The notes beneath the pieces were generated by a model, which did no database searches, was not told the origin of the DNA, and worked only from the letters and a program-made list of their open reading frames with translations. This document shows, piece after piece, positions 18,027 through 26,791 of a stretch of DNA of 64,000 nt; the stretch's first letter is position 1; every line of letters begins with the position of its first letter. Made by a program: the position numbers and the translations under genes. This stretch comes from Actinomycetota bacterium (GTDB taxonomy: Bacteria > Actinomycetota > Actinomycetes > S36-B12): contig JAUSNB010000004.1 in assembly GCA_030645615.1 (NCBI GenBank), forward strand, positions 1 through 64,000, read 5' to 3'.

Positions 18027-19120
18027 CCGACGCCGCAGCCGGCCGCCGAGGAGTCGCCTACGAGGCGTTCCTCGGCCGCGACGCGCGCTCGGGGGAATGG
18101 GCCGACCTGGCCCGCGGGACATACCGCGTCGTGCTCGAGGAGATCGAGCAGGGACGCCCGGAGTCCGCCGTCCGGCTGCTGGACGTGACCCTCCTCGAGG
18201 CCGAGGAGCTGCACGAGATCTACGGTCACTGGACGGACGACGTGCTCGCCTGGCTGCAGGCTCGAAACGCGGATGGGCTGGACGCGGACGTCGCTCGGCT
18301 GCGCGGCCTGCTGGGCGACCAGGCCTTCGACGGGTTCGAGGAGGGCTGGCAGTCCTACTGCGCCCTGACGGCCGCCGCCGCTGCGTCGATCCTGGCCGGC
18401 GAGCACGATGCCGCCGAACGCGTCGAGGCGGCGCGCGCCCGCTGGCAGCTCACCCACGACGCCGCCGTGGACGCGCTCTACGGCGTGCTCGACATCGCGG
18501 TGCGCCGCGAAGGCGAGGCGTGCCTGCGCGACATCTGGGACCTCCTGATGGGGGACTGGTACGACGCGCACGAACGTCGGCTCGACGTGCGGCACCAGGA
18601 CTGGCCGGAGTCCTCCCGCCAGCTCCGGATGGCGATCCTCGACGGTTTCCACGGCCACTTGACCGGCCCTGACCGGCTTGGCGACGTCGAGCTGATCGAG
18701 GAGCAGGACCGCTGGGGCTTCCGCTTCGCGCCGTGCGGCTCCGGTGGGCGGACGATGTCGGACGCCGCCTCGGCCGGCGGCGCCCGGCCCGGCCCGCCGT
18801 ACGGCTTCGCGGTCACCACCGAGCCCCACGACTGGGCCTGGAACACGGTCGGCGTGTGCGCCTACTGCGTGCACTGCTGCCTGCTCAACGAGCTCACGCC
18901 GATCGACCGGCTGGGCTACCCGACGCGCGTGATCGATCCGCCGGTGTGGCCGGACGACCGGGCCGACCCGACCTGCACCTGGTGGGTCTACAAGGACCCG
19001 TCCCTCGTCCCCGAGGCCGTGTATCGGCGGGTCGGGCGGGAGCGTCCCGATCACCTAGGCTCGCGCCAGGCGACCATGGGGGCCACACCTGGGAGGGCTG
19101 AGGCAGATGACCCTTCGTAG
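18023..19120 (+). CDS. Unrecognised protein with a CxxCxxCC motif
   Basis: A 365-residue soluble protein I cannot assign to a family. Residues 1-220 are predicted mostly helical and rich in Ala, Glu and Arg. The C-terminal 140 residues hold Cys279, Cys282, Cys285 and Cys286 (CAYCVHCC), then NELTPIDRLGYP, PPVWP and Cys318 in CTWWVYK. Five clustered cysteines with one histidine could bind zinc or a metal centre, or supply a catalytic thiol. It overlaps the SDR before it by 4 nt and the ligase after it by 14 nt, so it belongs to the same pathway. No signal peptide or membrane segment is seen. Confidence 0.7.
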   Translation: MTDAAAGRRGVAYEAFLGRDARSGEWADLARGTYRVVLEEIEQGRPESAVRLLDVTLLEAEELHEIYGHWTDDVLAWLQARNADGLDADVARLRGLLGDQAFDGFEEGWQSYCALTAAAAASILAGEHDAAERVEAARARWQLTHDAAVDALYGVLDIAVRREGEACLRDIWDLLMGDWYDAHERRLDVRHQDWPESSRQLRMAILDGFHGHLTGPDRLGDVELIEEQDRWGFRFAPCGSGGRTMSDAASAGGARPGPPYGFAVTTEPHDWAWNTVGVCAYCVHCCLLNELTPIDRLGYPTRVIDPPVWPDDRADPTCTWWVYKDPSLVPEAVYRRVGRERPDHLGSRQATMGATPGRAEADDPS

Positions 19121-20411
19121 GGTTCCCACGGTCCGGCTCGAGGTGCCGGACTACGACCTCGGCCTTCGAGGCAAGTCCGCCCGCGCCGACAAGCTCGGCC
19201 CCGGTGGCCGTGCCTCCATGTGCATGATCGTCTATGGGCTGTCCGTGGCCGACGACGTCACCGACACGCCGATCGCCAATGCGGCCAACGGCTACCCGGA
19301 CGCGTTCGCGGTGCCCGATGAGGACACCCGGATCCGGCTGCCGTGGCACGCGGCCACCGAGGCGGTCATCGCCGACATGGTCCACCAGGACGAGCGTCCG
19401 GTCCTCGAGTCGCCGCGCACCGTGCTGCGGAGCCTCGTGCACGGCTTCAGCACTCTGGGGCTCGAGCCGGTACTCGGCTTCGAGTACGAGGTGTACGTGA
19501 GCCGGGCTGGCGACCTGGACGAGGGCATCAGCCCGCTGGGGCGCACGATCAGCGCCTACAGCCTGCTGCGGCTTGCCGAGGTCGACGACCTGGCCGAGGA
19601 GTTCATGGCCCGGATGGAATCCATCGGGGTCCCGGTCGAGGCCTTCCACTCTGAGCTCGGCCCGGGATTCTTCGAGTTCGCCCTGTCCCCGGCACCGGCC
19701 TTGGAGTCTGCCGACCGGGCAGCCAGGGCGCGCCAGTATTTCCGCGAGCTGTGCGCCGAGCGCGGCCTGCGGGCGACGTTCATGGCCAAGCTGCACATGG
19801 ACCAGTCGGGGTCCGGTGGGCACGTGCACCAGAGCATCGTGCGCGACGGAACCAACGTGTTCTCGAACGGCCAAGGAGAGCTGTCGGAGCTCGGCCGCCA
19901 GTACGTTGCCGGACTGGTCGCGAGCATGGGAGACCTCACCGTCCTGTTCAACCCCCTCATGAACTCCTTCAAGAGACTCGATGCGAGCTTCTTCGTGGCC
20001 ACCCGCGCGACCTGGGGATACGACAATCGCAACGCGGCCTGCCGGACCATCCTCAACGTGCCGGCCGCCGCAGCACGCGTCGAGCACCGTCGGCCGGGCG
20101 CGGATGCAAGCCCCTACCTGGTCGCGGCGGGGATGCTGGCCGGCGGCCTGCACGGGCTGCGGGGCGAACTGCCGCTGGGGCCGGCGCTGCTGCCGGACTC
20201 CGACGTCGCGACGTTCGGAGCCGGCCTGCCGCCGACCCTCGAGGAGGCCGTCGACGTGTTCGAGGCCTCGCCGCTCGCCCGCGACCTCCTCGGACCGGAG
20301 TTCGTCGCATGCTTCGCCGCGACCCGGCGCGGCGAAGTCGCCGCGTTCACCCGCTGGTGGCGAGGGACCGTGACCGATTGGGAACTCAAGCGATACGTGG
20401 AGCACCTATGA
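19107..20411 (+). CDS. Glutamine synthetase-like gamma-glutamyl ligase (second)
   Basis: A 434-residue GS-family protein with a shorter and more divergent beta-grasp domain than the other two. The active-site set is present: FEYEVY, ELGPGFFEF, GGHVHQSI, NSFKRL, YDNRNAACR and RVEHRRPGADASPY. It probably forms a gamma-glutamyl amide from an amine or amino alcohol using ATP. The ATG overlaps the five-cysteine gene by 14 nt, and the stop overlaps the third ligase by 4 nt; the adjacent pair may form a mixed oligomer. Confidence 0.82.
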   Translation: MTLRRVPTVRLEVPDYDLGLRGKSARADKLGPGGRASMCMIVYGLSVADDVTDTPIANAANGYPDAFAVPDEDTRIRLPWHAATEAVIADMVHQDERPVLESPRTVLRSLVHGFSTLGLEPVLGFEYEVYVSRAGDLDEGISPLGRTISAYSLLRLAEVDDLAEEFMARMESIGVPVEAFHSELGPGFFEFALSPAPALESADRAARARQYFRELCAERGLRATFMAKLHMDQSGSGGHVHQSIVRDGTNVFSNGQGELSELGRQYVAGLVASMGDLTVLFNPLMNSFKRLDASFFVATRATWGYDNRNAACRTILNVPAAAARVEHRRPGADASPYLVAAGMLAGGLHGLRGELPLGPALLPDSDVATFGAGLPPTLEEAVDVFEASPLARDLLGPEFVACFAATRRGEVAAFTRWWRGTVTDWELKRYVEHL

Positions 20412-21796
20412 GTGGCGACGCGCCAGTGACCGGACGCATCTCGCTGGACGAGCTCCTGGCTCTGCTGGACGCGGGGGATGTCGACACGGTGATGTGCGCG
20501 GCCCCGGACCCGTACGGCCGGCTCGTGGGCAAGCGACTGACCGCCCACGCCTTCCGGGCGCTGTGCGTCGACGGGGAGGGCGTCAACGCGAGCACTTTCG
20601 TGTTCGCGGTGGACCTCGACATGAACCCGATCGAGCTGCCCGTCTCGAACGTCGAGAATGGCTACGTCGACTTCCGGCTGGTCCCCGACATGGCGACCCT
20701 GCGCCGGGTCCCGTGGGAGCCCACCACGGTGGTCGTCCTGTGCGACGCCTACCAGTCCGAGTCGGACGAATTGCTGTCGATCGCGCCGCGGTCCATCCTC
20801 CGCGCCCAGATCCGCCGCGCAAGCGAGCAGGGCGTGCAGGTGAAGTTCGCCTCGGAGCTGGAGTTCTTCCTATCGCGGACACCGCCGGACGAGGCGTGGA
20901 AGCGGGGGTACCGCGACCTGGAGATGCTCTCGAACTACCGGTCGGACTACCAGATGGTCCAGGCCGGCCGGGATGAGTGGTTCATCGCCCAGGTCCGCAA
21001 CGGCCTGAACGACTTCGGGGTGCCCATCGAGTCATCGAAGCCGGAGTGGGGACTGGGGCAGCAGGAGGTGACCCTCGACTACACGACAGCGCTGGAGATG
21101 GCCGACCGGCACGTGCTGTTCAAGCATGCCGTCAAGGAGCTGGCCGCCCGCGCCGGAATGACCACCACGTTCATGGCGAAGCCCCGGATCGACGAGGTCG
21201 GATCGTCCTGTCACCTGCACATGAGCCTGTGGTCGGTCGACGACGATCGGCCATTGTGCTGGGACCCTTCGGCCGGCGGCATGTCGCCGTTGTTCGGCAG
21301 CTTCGTCTCGGGCCTGGTCGAGCATGTCCTCGAGCTCGGCGTCCTCCTCGCGCCGACCGTCAACTCCTACAAGAGGTTCCTGCCGGAGCAGTTCGCCGGG
21401 ACGGCCATCGCCGTGGGGCACGACAACCGGTCGTGTGCCCTGCGCCTGGTCGGGCACGGACCCTCCTATCGCGTCGAGAACCGGATTCCCGGCGCCGACG
21501 TGAACCCGTACTACGCGTACAGCGCCATGCTCATCGCCGGGCTCTCCGGCATCGACCGCGGGCTGTCCGCCCCGGCGGTGCGATCGGGCAACGCCTGGAG
21601 CGACCCGTCGGTGACGAGCATGTGGTCGGCGATGCACCAGGCCGTGGCGGCCTTCGGCCAGTCGACCCTGGCCGAGCAGGCCTTCGGGCACGACGTCTAC
21701 GAGCACCTGCTCCTTACCGCGCAGAAGGAGGTGCGGGCCTTCGAGTCCGGCTGCGTCACCGACTGGGAGACCGTCCGCTACTACGAGCGCGTCTGA
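20408..21796 (+). CDS. Glutamine synthetase-like gamma-glutamyl ligase (third)
   Basis: A 462-residue GS-family protein. It has a beta-grasp domain with APDPYGRLVGKR, then SELEFF, WGLGQQEVTLDY, SSCHLHMSLW, NSYKRF, HDNRSCALR and RVENRIPGADVNPY, which together make the GS catalytic site. It is distinct in sequence from its neighbour at 19107, so this is not a recent duplication. Its family assignment to amine-glutamylating enzymes is likely; its substrate is not known. Confidence 0.85.
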   Translation: MSGDAPVTGRISLDELLALLDAGDVDTVMCAAPDPYGRLVGKRLTAHAFRALCVDGEGVNASTFVFAVDLDMNPIELPVSNVENGYVDFRLVPDMATLRRVPWEPTTVVVLCDAYQSESDELLSIAPRSILRAQIRRASEQGVQVKFASELEFFLSRTPPDEAWKRGYRDLEMLSNYRSDYQMVQAGRDEWFIAQVRNGLNDFGVPIESSKPEWGLGQQEVTLDYTTALEMADRHVLFKHAVKELAARAGMTTTFMAKPRIDEVGSSCHLHMSLWSVDDDRPLCWDPSAGGMSPLFGSFVSGLVEHVLELGVLLAPTVNSYKRFLPEQFAGTAIAVGHDNRSCALRLVGHGPSYRVENRIPGADVNPYYAYSAMLIAGLSGIDRGLSAPAVRSGNAWSDPSVTSMWSAMHQAVAAFGQSTLAEQAFGHDVYEHLLLTAQKEVRAFESGCVTDWETVRYYERV

Positions 21797-21844
21797 GATC
21801 CGACCAGCATTCGACCATCACGACCCCGAGGAAGGACCGCTGCC

Positions 21845-22765
21845 ATGCCGCTCCATCCCGCAGCCGCCAAGCTGCTGGCCGATTCCGCCGCTTCCGGGCG
21901 CCCCAACGCCCACCTGCTGCCCGTCCCGACGGCCCGGGCGAACTTCGAGTCGGACCTCGGGGGCTTGACCAAGCCAGACATCGCGGTGGCACGGGACGTG
22001 ACGATCGACGTGCGCGACGCGCAGATCCGTGGGCGGCTCTATCGCGCCGATGAGGATGGGACGCTTCCCCTCGTCATCTACTACCACGGTGGCGGGTGGC
22101 TGCTCGGCAGCATCGACTCGCACGACGTGACGACCCGGCTGCTGGCGATCGCGTCGGGGTTCGCCGTCCTGAGTGTCGACTACCGCCGCGGCCCCGACAG
22201 CCGGTTCCCCGCGGCGGTCAATGATGCAGTCGATGCCGTCCGGTGGGCTGCCGCCCATGCTGACGACCTGGGCATCGATCCCACGCGCATTGCCGTGGCT
22301 GGCGACAGCGCAGGCGGCAACCTCGCCACGGTCGCAGCGGCGGTGATCCGCGACGAGGGGGGCCCGCGACTGGCGATGCAGGTGCTCGTCTACCCCGTCA
22401 CCACCTGCGACCTCGACCGCGGTTTCGACATGACGTACGAGGGCCACATCCTGTACCGCGACGAGCTGCAGTGGCACCAGGACAACTACCTGAGCAGCCC
22501 CGATCAGGCCGAGGATCCCCGGGTCGCACCGCTGCTCGCCGACCTTCATGACCTCCCCCCTGCCGTCGTCGTCATCGCCGAATGCGATCCCATCCGGCCG
22601 CAGGGCGAGCTCTACATAGCCGCCCTCACGGCGGCGGGCGTGCCGGTCTCCGTCTACGACGCCCCTACCCTCGTGCACGGCTTCTTCGGCCTGGACGAGC
22701 TGTTCCCCGAGGCGGCCGACGCGATGACCTTCGTGGCTGACGAGCTCAAGCGGGCCATGGCGTGA
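21845..22765 (+). CDS. Alpha/beta hydrolase, hormone-sensitive-lipase family
   Basis: A 306-residue esterase with the HSL oxyanion motif YYHGGGW, nucleophile elbow GDSAGGN, and catalytic Asp and His in ECDP and HGFFGL. These cytosolic enzymes cut short-chain esters or lactones. It starts with AGGAAGGA 48 bases after the third ligase and overlaps the next SDR by 4 nt. It could hydrolyse an ester from one of the Baeyer-Villiger enzymes, or an intermediate of this operon. Confidence 0.88.
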   Translation: MPLHPAAAKLLADSAASGRPNAHLLPVPTARANFESDLGGLTKPDIAVARDVTIDVRDAQIRGRLYRADEDGTLPLVIYYHGGGWLLGSIDSHDVTTRLLAIASGFAVLSVDYRRGPDSRFPAAVNDAVDAVRWAAAHADDLGIDPTRIAVAGDSAGGNLATVAAAVIRDEGGPRLAMQVLVYPVTTCDLDRGFDMTYEGHILYRDELQWHQDNYLSSPDQAEDPRVAPLLADLHDLPPAVVVIAECDPIRPQGELYIAALTAAGVPVSVYDAPTLVHGFFGLDELFPEAADAMTFVADELKRAMA

Positions 22766-23532
22766 GCACGGCGGCAATCCCGGGCATCGAGCCCGGCCAG
22801 ACCGCCCTCGTGACGGGCGCCGGCGGGGGGATCGGCGAGGCGACGGTTCGACTCTTGGCCGGTGCCGGAGTGCGGGTCCTCGCGGTGGACGTCAAGGAAC
22901 CGGCCCTGGACCTGCTGGGTGCGGGAGACATCGCCTTCCTGCAGGAGGACCTGACCGATCCGGAGGCGATCCCGAGGATCCTGGCCGCCATCCCGGGCGA
23001 CGGCGCCCTCGACTACGTGGTCAACGCTGCGGGGGTCGCATGGTTCGAGCGCGATGGATCGGCCCTCGACATCGGCGAGGACGTGTGGGAGTCCGTCATG
23101 TCGATCAATTTCGGCGCCATGAGGCGGCTCAGCGTGGCCACAGTCGAGCCGCTGCGGCTGGGCACGGGCCGAAGCATGGTGCACGTCGCCAGCATCGCCG
23201 GGCTGCGGTCGATGGACTCCCCGCTCGACGCCTACCAGGTGAGCAAGGCGGCGGTGATCTCCATGTCGCGGGCCTTGTGCCTGGACCTGGCGGCTGACCG
23301 GATCCGTTCGAACACTGTCTGCCCCGGTGCCGTGCTCAGCCCGATGATCGAGTACCTGTACGACGAGGACCCCAGTCGTCGCACCCGGATGGAGGACAAG
23401 ACACCACTCGGCCGGCTGGGCACGCCGGCGGACATGGCGGACGCCATCGCCTTCCTGCTCTCGGCGCGCGCGTCATTCATCACGGGCATCGACCTGGTGG
23501 TGGATGGCGGCTGGATCGCCCAGATCCGATGA
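22762..23532 (+). CDS. SDR-family oxidoreductase
   Basis: A 256-residue SDR with TGAGGGIGEA, NAAGVAWFER, the VASIAGLRS strand and YQVSKAA supplying Tyr and Lys. The GTG overlaps the esterase stop by 4 nt. It is the fourth SDR of this operon; the substrate is not known. Confidence 0.87.
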   Translation: MSTAAIPGIEPGQTALVTGAGGGIGEATVRLLAGAGVRVLAVDVKEPALDLLGAGDIAFLQEDLTDPEAIPRILAAIPGDGALDYVVNAAGVAWFERDGSALDIGEDVWESVMSINFGAMRRLSVATVEPLRLGTGRSMVHVASIAGLRSMDSPLDAYQVSKAAVISMSRALCLDLAADRIRSNTVCPGAVLSPMIEYLYDEDPSRRTRMEDKTPLGRLGTPADMADAIAFLLSARASFITGIDLVVDGGWIAQIR

Positions 23533-24275
23533 GCACCCCTCAGCCGACCGGCGGGCCCGACCGGCGGCCCCTGATCGCGATGACCTGCCACTTCGCCGAG
23601 GCCTCGTGGGGTGGATGGACGGCCGACGCGGTCATCACCCATGCCTGGTACGCGCACGCGGTCCGGCAGGCCGGCGGTCGCGTCGTGTTCGTGCCCCCGG
23701 ACCCGGACGGAGACGACATCGCCGACCGCGTGGATGCCGTCGTGATCACCGGCGGGGCCGACCTCGACCCGGCGCACTACGGAGAGGACCCGCATCCGGC
23801 CGTCTCGACGCCGGACCCTGAGCGGGACGTGGCGGAGTTCGCGCTGCTCCGGCATGCGTGGGGGCTCGACATGCCGGTTCTGGGCGTCTGCCGTGGGCTG
23901 CAGGTCATGGCCGTCGGTCTCGGGGGCTCGCTCGTGCAGCACCTCCCGGAGGCCACCGAGCTTGTCCATGTCGAGCGGGTCGGCTACTTCGTCCACCACC
24001 GGGCGACCATTCACGGGGAGTCGCTCGCGGCGCGTGTCCTCGGCAGCGGCACCATCACGGTGAACTCGTCGCATCACCAGGCGATCGCCGATCCCGGGCC
24101 GCTCGTCGTCACCGGCTACGCCGAGGACGGCACGATCGAGGTCTGCGAGGATCCCACGCGGACGTTCTGCCTCGGGGTGCAGTGGCACCCCGAGCAGCCC
24201 GAGCAGGCCTCCGGTCCGCTCCTGTTCGGCGCACTCGTTGAAGCCGCGGCCGCCTACCGCCGAAGTCGGGGTTGA
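23529..24275 (+). CDS. Gamma-glutamyl amide hydrolase, PuuD-like (peptidase C26)
   Basis: A 248-residue class I glutamine-amidotransferase-type hydrolase of the PuuD/peptidase C26 group. Marks are VITGGADLDPAHYGE, the nucleophile Cys in GVCRGLQVMAVGLGG, and the catalytic His and Glu in QWHPEQ. PuuD removes glutamate from gamma-glutamyl-GABA in the putrescine pathway; here it would release glutamate after the ligases and dehydrogenases have done their work. It ends the operon, overlapping the SDR by 4 nt, and faces the minus-strand aldehyde dehydrogenase 16 bases away. Confidence 0.87.
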   Translation: MSTPQPTGGPDRRPLIAMTCHFAEASWGGWTADAVITHAWYAHAVRQAGGRVVFVPPDPDGDDIADRVDAVVITGGADLDPAHYGEDPHPAVSTPDPERDVAEFALLRHAWGLDMPVLGVCRGLQVMAVGLGGSLVQHLPEATELVHVERVGYFVHHRATIHGESLAARVLGSGTITVNSSHHQAIADPGPLVVTGYAEDGTIEVCEDPTRTFCLGVQWHPEQPEQASGPLLFGALVEAAAAYRRSRG

Positions 24276-24291
24276 CCGGTCGGGTTGCGCC

Positions 24292-25647
24292 TCAGTCTGA
24301 CGTGTTGATGAACACGTTCTTCGTCTCGGTGAAGGCGTCGAGCGCGTCAGGCCCGAGCTCGCGCCCCAGCCCCGACTGCTTGAAGCCGCCGAACGGCGTC
24401 CAGTAGCGCACGGACGAGTGCGAGTTGACGGACAGGTTCCCGCCGTCGACGGCCCGTGCGACGCGCAGTGCACGCCCGATGTCCCTCGTCCAGATCGAGC
24501 CCGACAGGCCGTAGTCCGTGTCGTTCGCCATGCGGATGGCGTCCGCTTCGTCGGTGAAGCGAACGACGGTGACCACCGGCCCGAAGATCTCCTCTCGGTA
24601 GGCACGGTCGGACTCGGCGGACTCAAGCACGGTGGGGGGGAACCAGAAGCCGGGACCCTCGGGGCAGGAGCCGCGGAACGCGACCGGGACGTCGTCGGTG
24701 ACGAACGACGCGACCCGGTCCCATTGCCGGCGCGAGATGATCGGCCCCATCTCGGACGCGGGGTCGCCCGGGTCGCCGACCCTGATGCCCTTGACGGCGG
24801 GCTCGAGGAGTTCCATGAACCGGTCGTAGACGGAGGCCTGGACAAGGATGCGCGACCGGGCGCAGCAGTCCTGGCCAGCGTTGTCGAACACGCCGTACGG
24901 GGCGGTCGCGGCCGCCGCCTCGACGTCCGAGTCGGCGAAAACGATGTTGGCGGACTTGCCACCGAGCTCGAGCGTGACGCGCTTGACCTGCTCGGCGCAG
25001 CCGGCCATCACCTTCTTGCCGACATTGGTCGAGCCCGTGAAGGCGACCTTGCGGACGAGCGGATGCTCGACGAACCGCTGGCCGACCACCGGGCCCTCGC
25101 CCGGGATCACGGTGAGCACTCCCTCGGGGATCCCGGCCTCGAGTGCATAGGCGGCAAGCGCCACTGCCGACAGTGGCGTGTACTCGGCTGGCTTCAGCAC
25201 GACCGTGCATCCGGCCGCCAGGGCCGGCGCGAAGCCCCACGTGGCAATCGACATCGGGAAGTTCCACGGAACGATGACCCCGACCACGCCGATGGGTTCC
25301 TGGAACGTGATGTCGATGCCCCCAGCCACCGGGATCTGCCGGCCGAACATCCGCTCGGGTGCCCCCGCGTAGTAGTCCAGCACATTGGCCACGTGCTGGG
25401 CCTCCCAGCGCGCGTTGCCCGCCACGTGGCCGGCGTTGACGATCTCCATGCGCGTCAGCTCGTCCTCGTGCGACCGCACGACGGTGGCGAACCGGCGCAG
25501 CAGGGCGGCCCGGTCCCCGGGGGCGACGGCACGCCAGGACTCCAGGGCGCGGTGCGCTCGTTCGATCGCTGCATCGGTCTCCTCGACCGAGGCCCAGGGG
25601 ATGTCAGTGATGACCTCTTCGGTGGCGGGATTGATGACGTCGGCCAC
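24292..25647 (-). CDS. NAD(P)-dependent aldehyde dehydrogenase
   Basis: A 451-residue non-acylating aldehyde dehydrogenase. It has VTLELGGKSANIVF with the general-base Glu, GQDCCARSR with the catalytic Cys, and EEIFGPVVTV near the C-terminus. It is about 20-30 residues shorter at the N-terminus than many relatives, beginning directly at the INPATEE motif. The GTG is preceded by GGAG. It lies 48 bases after the quinone-reductase-like gene on the same strand, so they may share a transcript. Amino- or gamma-glutamyl-aminoaldehydes are plausible substrates by context only. Confidence 0.88.
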   Translation of the reverse strand: MADVINPATEEVITDIPWASVEETDAAIERAHRALESWRAVAPGDRAALLRRFATVVRSHEDELTRMEIVNAGHVAGNARWEAQHVANVLDYYAGAPERMFGRQIPVAGGIDITFQEPIGVVGVIVPWNFPMSIATWGFAPALAAGCTVVLKPAEYTPLSAVALAAYALEAGIPEGVLTVIPGEGPVVGQRFVEHPLVRKVAFTGSTNVGKKVMAGCAEQVKRVTLELGGKSANIVFADSDVEAAAATAPYGVFDNAGQDCCARSRILVQASVYDRFMELLEPAVKGIRVGDPGDPASEMGPIISRRQWDRVASFVTDDVPVAFRGSCPEGPGFWFPPTVLESAESDRAYREEIFGPVVTVVRFTDEADAIRMANDTDYGLSGSIWTRDIGRALRVARAVDGGNLSVNSHSSVRYWTPFGGFKQSGLGRELGPDALDAFTETKNVFINTSD

Positions 25648-25695
25648 GGTTACTCCAGTCGATGATCGGGGGCGGTTCGGGACGCGCGGGATGGG

Positions 25696-26718
25696 TCACG
25701 CTACATCGATGACCACCTTCCCGACGGCGCCGGACTCGACCGCGGCATGGGCCGCGGCCGCCTGCTCGAGCGGGAAGCGATGCAGGGGAAGGCCGTGCTC
25801 TGCACCGACGCGCAGGGCGCCGGCCTCGACAGCGGCGCGCACGTCGGCAACAGCCGCATCCTTGGTAGCCGGGGGGACGGTGTAGACGAGCACGAACTGG
25901 ATACGCGTGTTGGTGCCGAAGTGCGACTGGACCGGGAAGGTGAAGTCAGCCCCGCCACCGAAGGCGTAGATGGACACCGTCGCGTTCGGTGCGAGCAGCG
26001 CCGGGTAGTGCACGGAATTCATGATCGGTGCGACCTCGACGATCAGGTCGACGCCGCCCGGGGCCGCAAGGAGAACGGCATCGACCCAGTCGGCGGCGGT
26101 GTAGTCGACGACCTCGTGGGCGCCGGCGCGCCGGGCCAGGTCCGCCTTCTCGGGACTGCTGACCGTCGCAACGACCCGCGCCCCGGCCCACCGCGCGAGC
26201 TGGATCGTGGCGTTCCCCACCGCCCCGGCGCCGCCGATCACGAGCACGCAAGCCCCGTGGAGGGAGCCTGGATGCAGTCGTTCGGGGCGGCCCTGCATGA
26301 CCGTGAGGCAGCGGTGCGCAGTCAGGGCCGGGATGCCCAGGCTGGCGCCTAGGTCGAACGACGCCGCGTCGGGGAGCAGAACGACCTGGCGTGCCGGAAG
26401 CACGACGTACTCCTGGGCGGTACCATCCGCGCGCTCGTAGGCGGCCTCCCAGACCCAGACGCGATCGCCAGGCCGAAGGCCCGGCACGTCCGCGCCGACG
26501 GCATCGACGACACCGCTGCCGTCCTGGTTGGGGACCATGACGGGGAACGCCGTCGGCTGGCCGGGGCCGTCGCCGGCACGGGACTTCCAGTCCGTGGGGT
26601 TGACGCCCGAGACCAGGATTCGGACCCGGACCTCGTTGGCGCGGCACTCGGGTACCGGTCTGTCCATCATGGACAGGACCTCAGGCCCGCCGGTCGACGA
26701 GTACGTGACACTCCGCAT
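25696..26718 (-). CDS. Quinone oxidoreductase-like MDR-family dehydrogenase
   Basis: A 340-residue medium-chain dehydrogenase/reductase of the quinone oxidoreductase group. It has a GroES-like N-terminal domain (NPTDWKSRAGDG, NQDGSGVVDAVG) and a Rossmann NADPH site, GGAGAVGNATIQLARWAGA, without the zinc-binding cysteines of alcohol dehydrogenases. No ribosome site precedes the ATG; a TAGTCT box ends exactly six bases before it, pointing to a leaderless transcript. The substrate is unknown. Confidence 0.85.
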   Translation of the reverse strand: MRSVTYSSTGGPEVLSMMDRPVPECRANEVRVRILVSGVNPTDWKSRAGDGPGQPTAFPVMVPNQDGSGVVDAVGADVPGLRPGDRVWVWEAAYERADGTAQEYVVLPARQVVLLPDAASFDLGASLGIPALTAHRCLTVMQGRPERLHPGSLHGACVLVIGGAGAVGNATIQLARWAGARVVATVSSPEKADLARRAGAHEVVDYTAADWVDAVLLAAPGGVDLIVEVAPIMNSVHYPALLAPNATVSIYAFGGGADFTFPVQSHFGTNTRIQFVLVYTVPPATKDAAVADVRAAVEAGALRVGAEHGLPLHRFPLEQAAAAHAAVESGAVGKVVIDVA

Positions 26719-26730
26719 GCAGCGAGACTA
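26719..26730 (-). promoter_or_regulatory. -10 element for a leaderless start of the 26718 gene
   Basis: TAGTCT (26730-26725, minus strand) is followed by six bases and then the ATG, so transcription would begin at the start codon. The -35 region (TATTTC near 26753) is weak. The 73-base gap has no ribosome site. Confidence 0.45.
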
Positions 26731-26791
26731 GCGGCTCAGGGGTATAGGAAATAGTCCTTTTCGCGTGCCGCGGTCGATGACCCTCCCTCGA

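Noticed and set aside
19107-21796. Recent tandem duplication of the two adjacent GS-like genes
   Set aside because: The two proteins differ in length and in most active-site flanking residues, so they are old paralogues rather than a fresh duplication.
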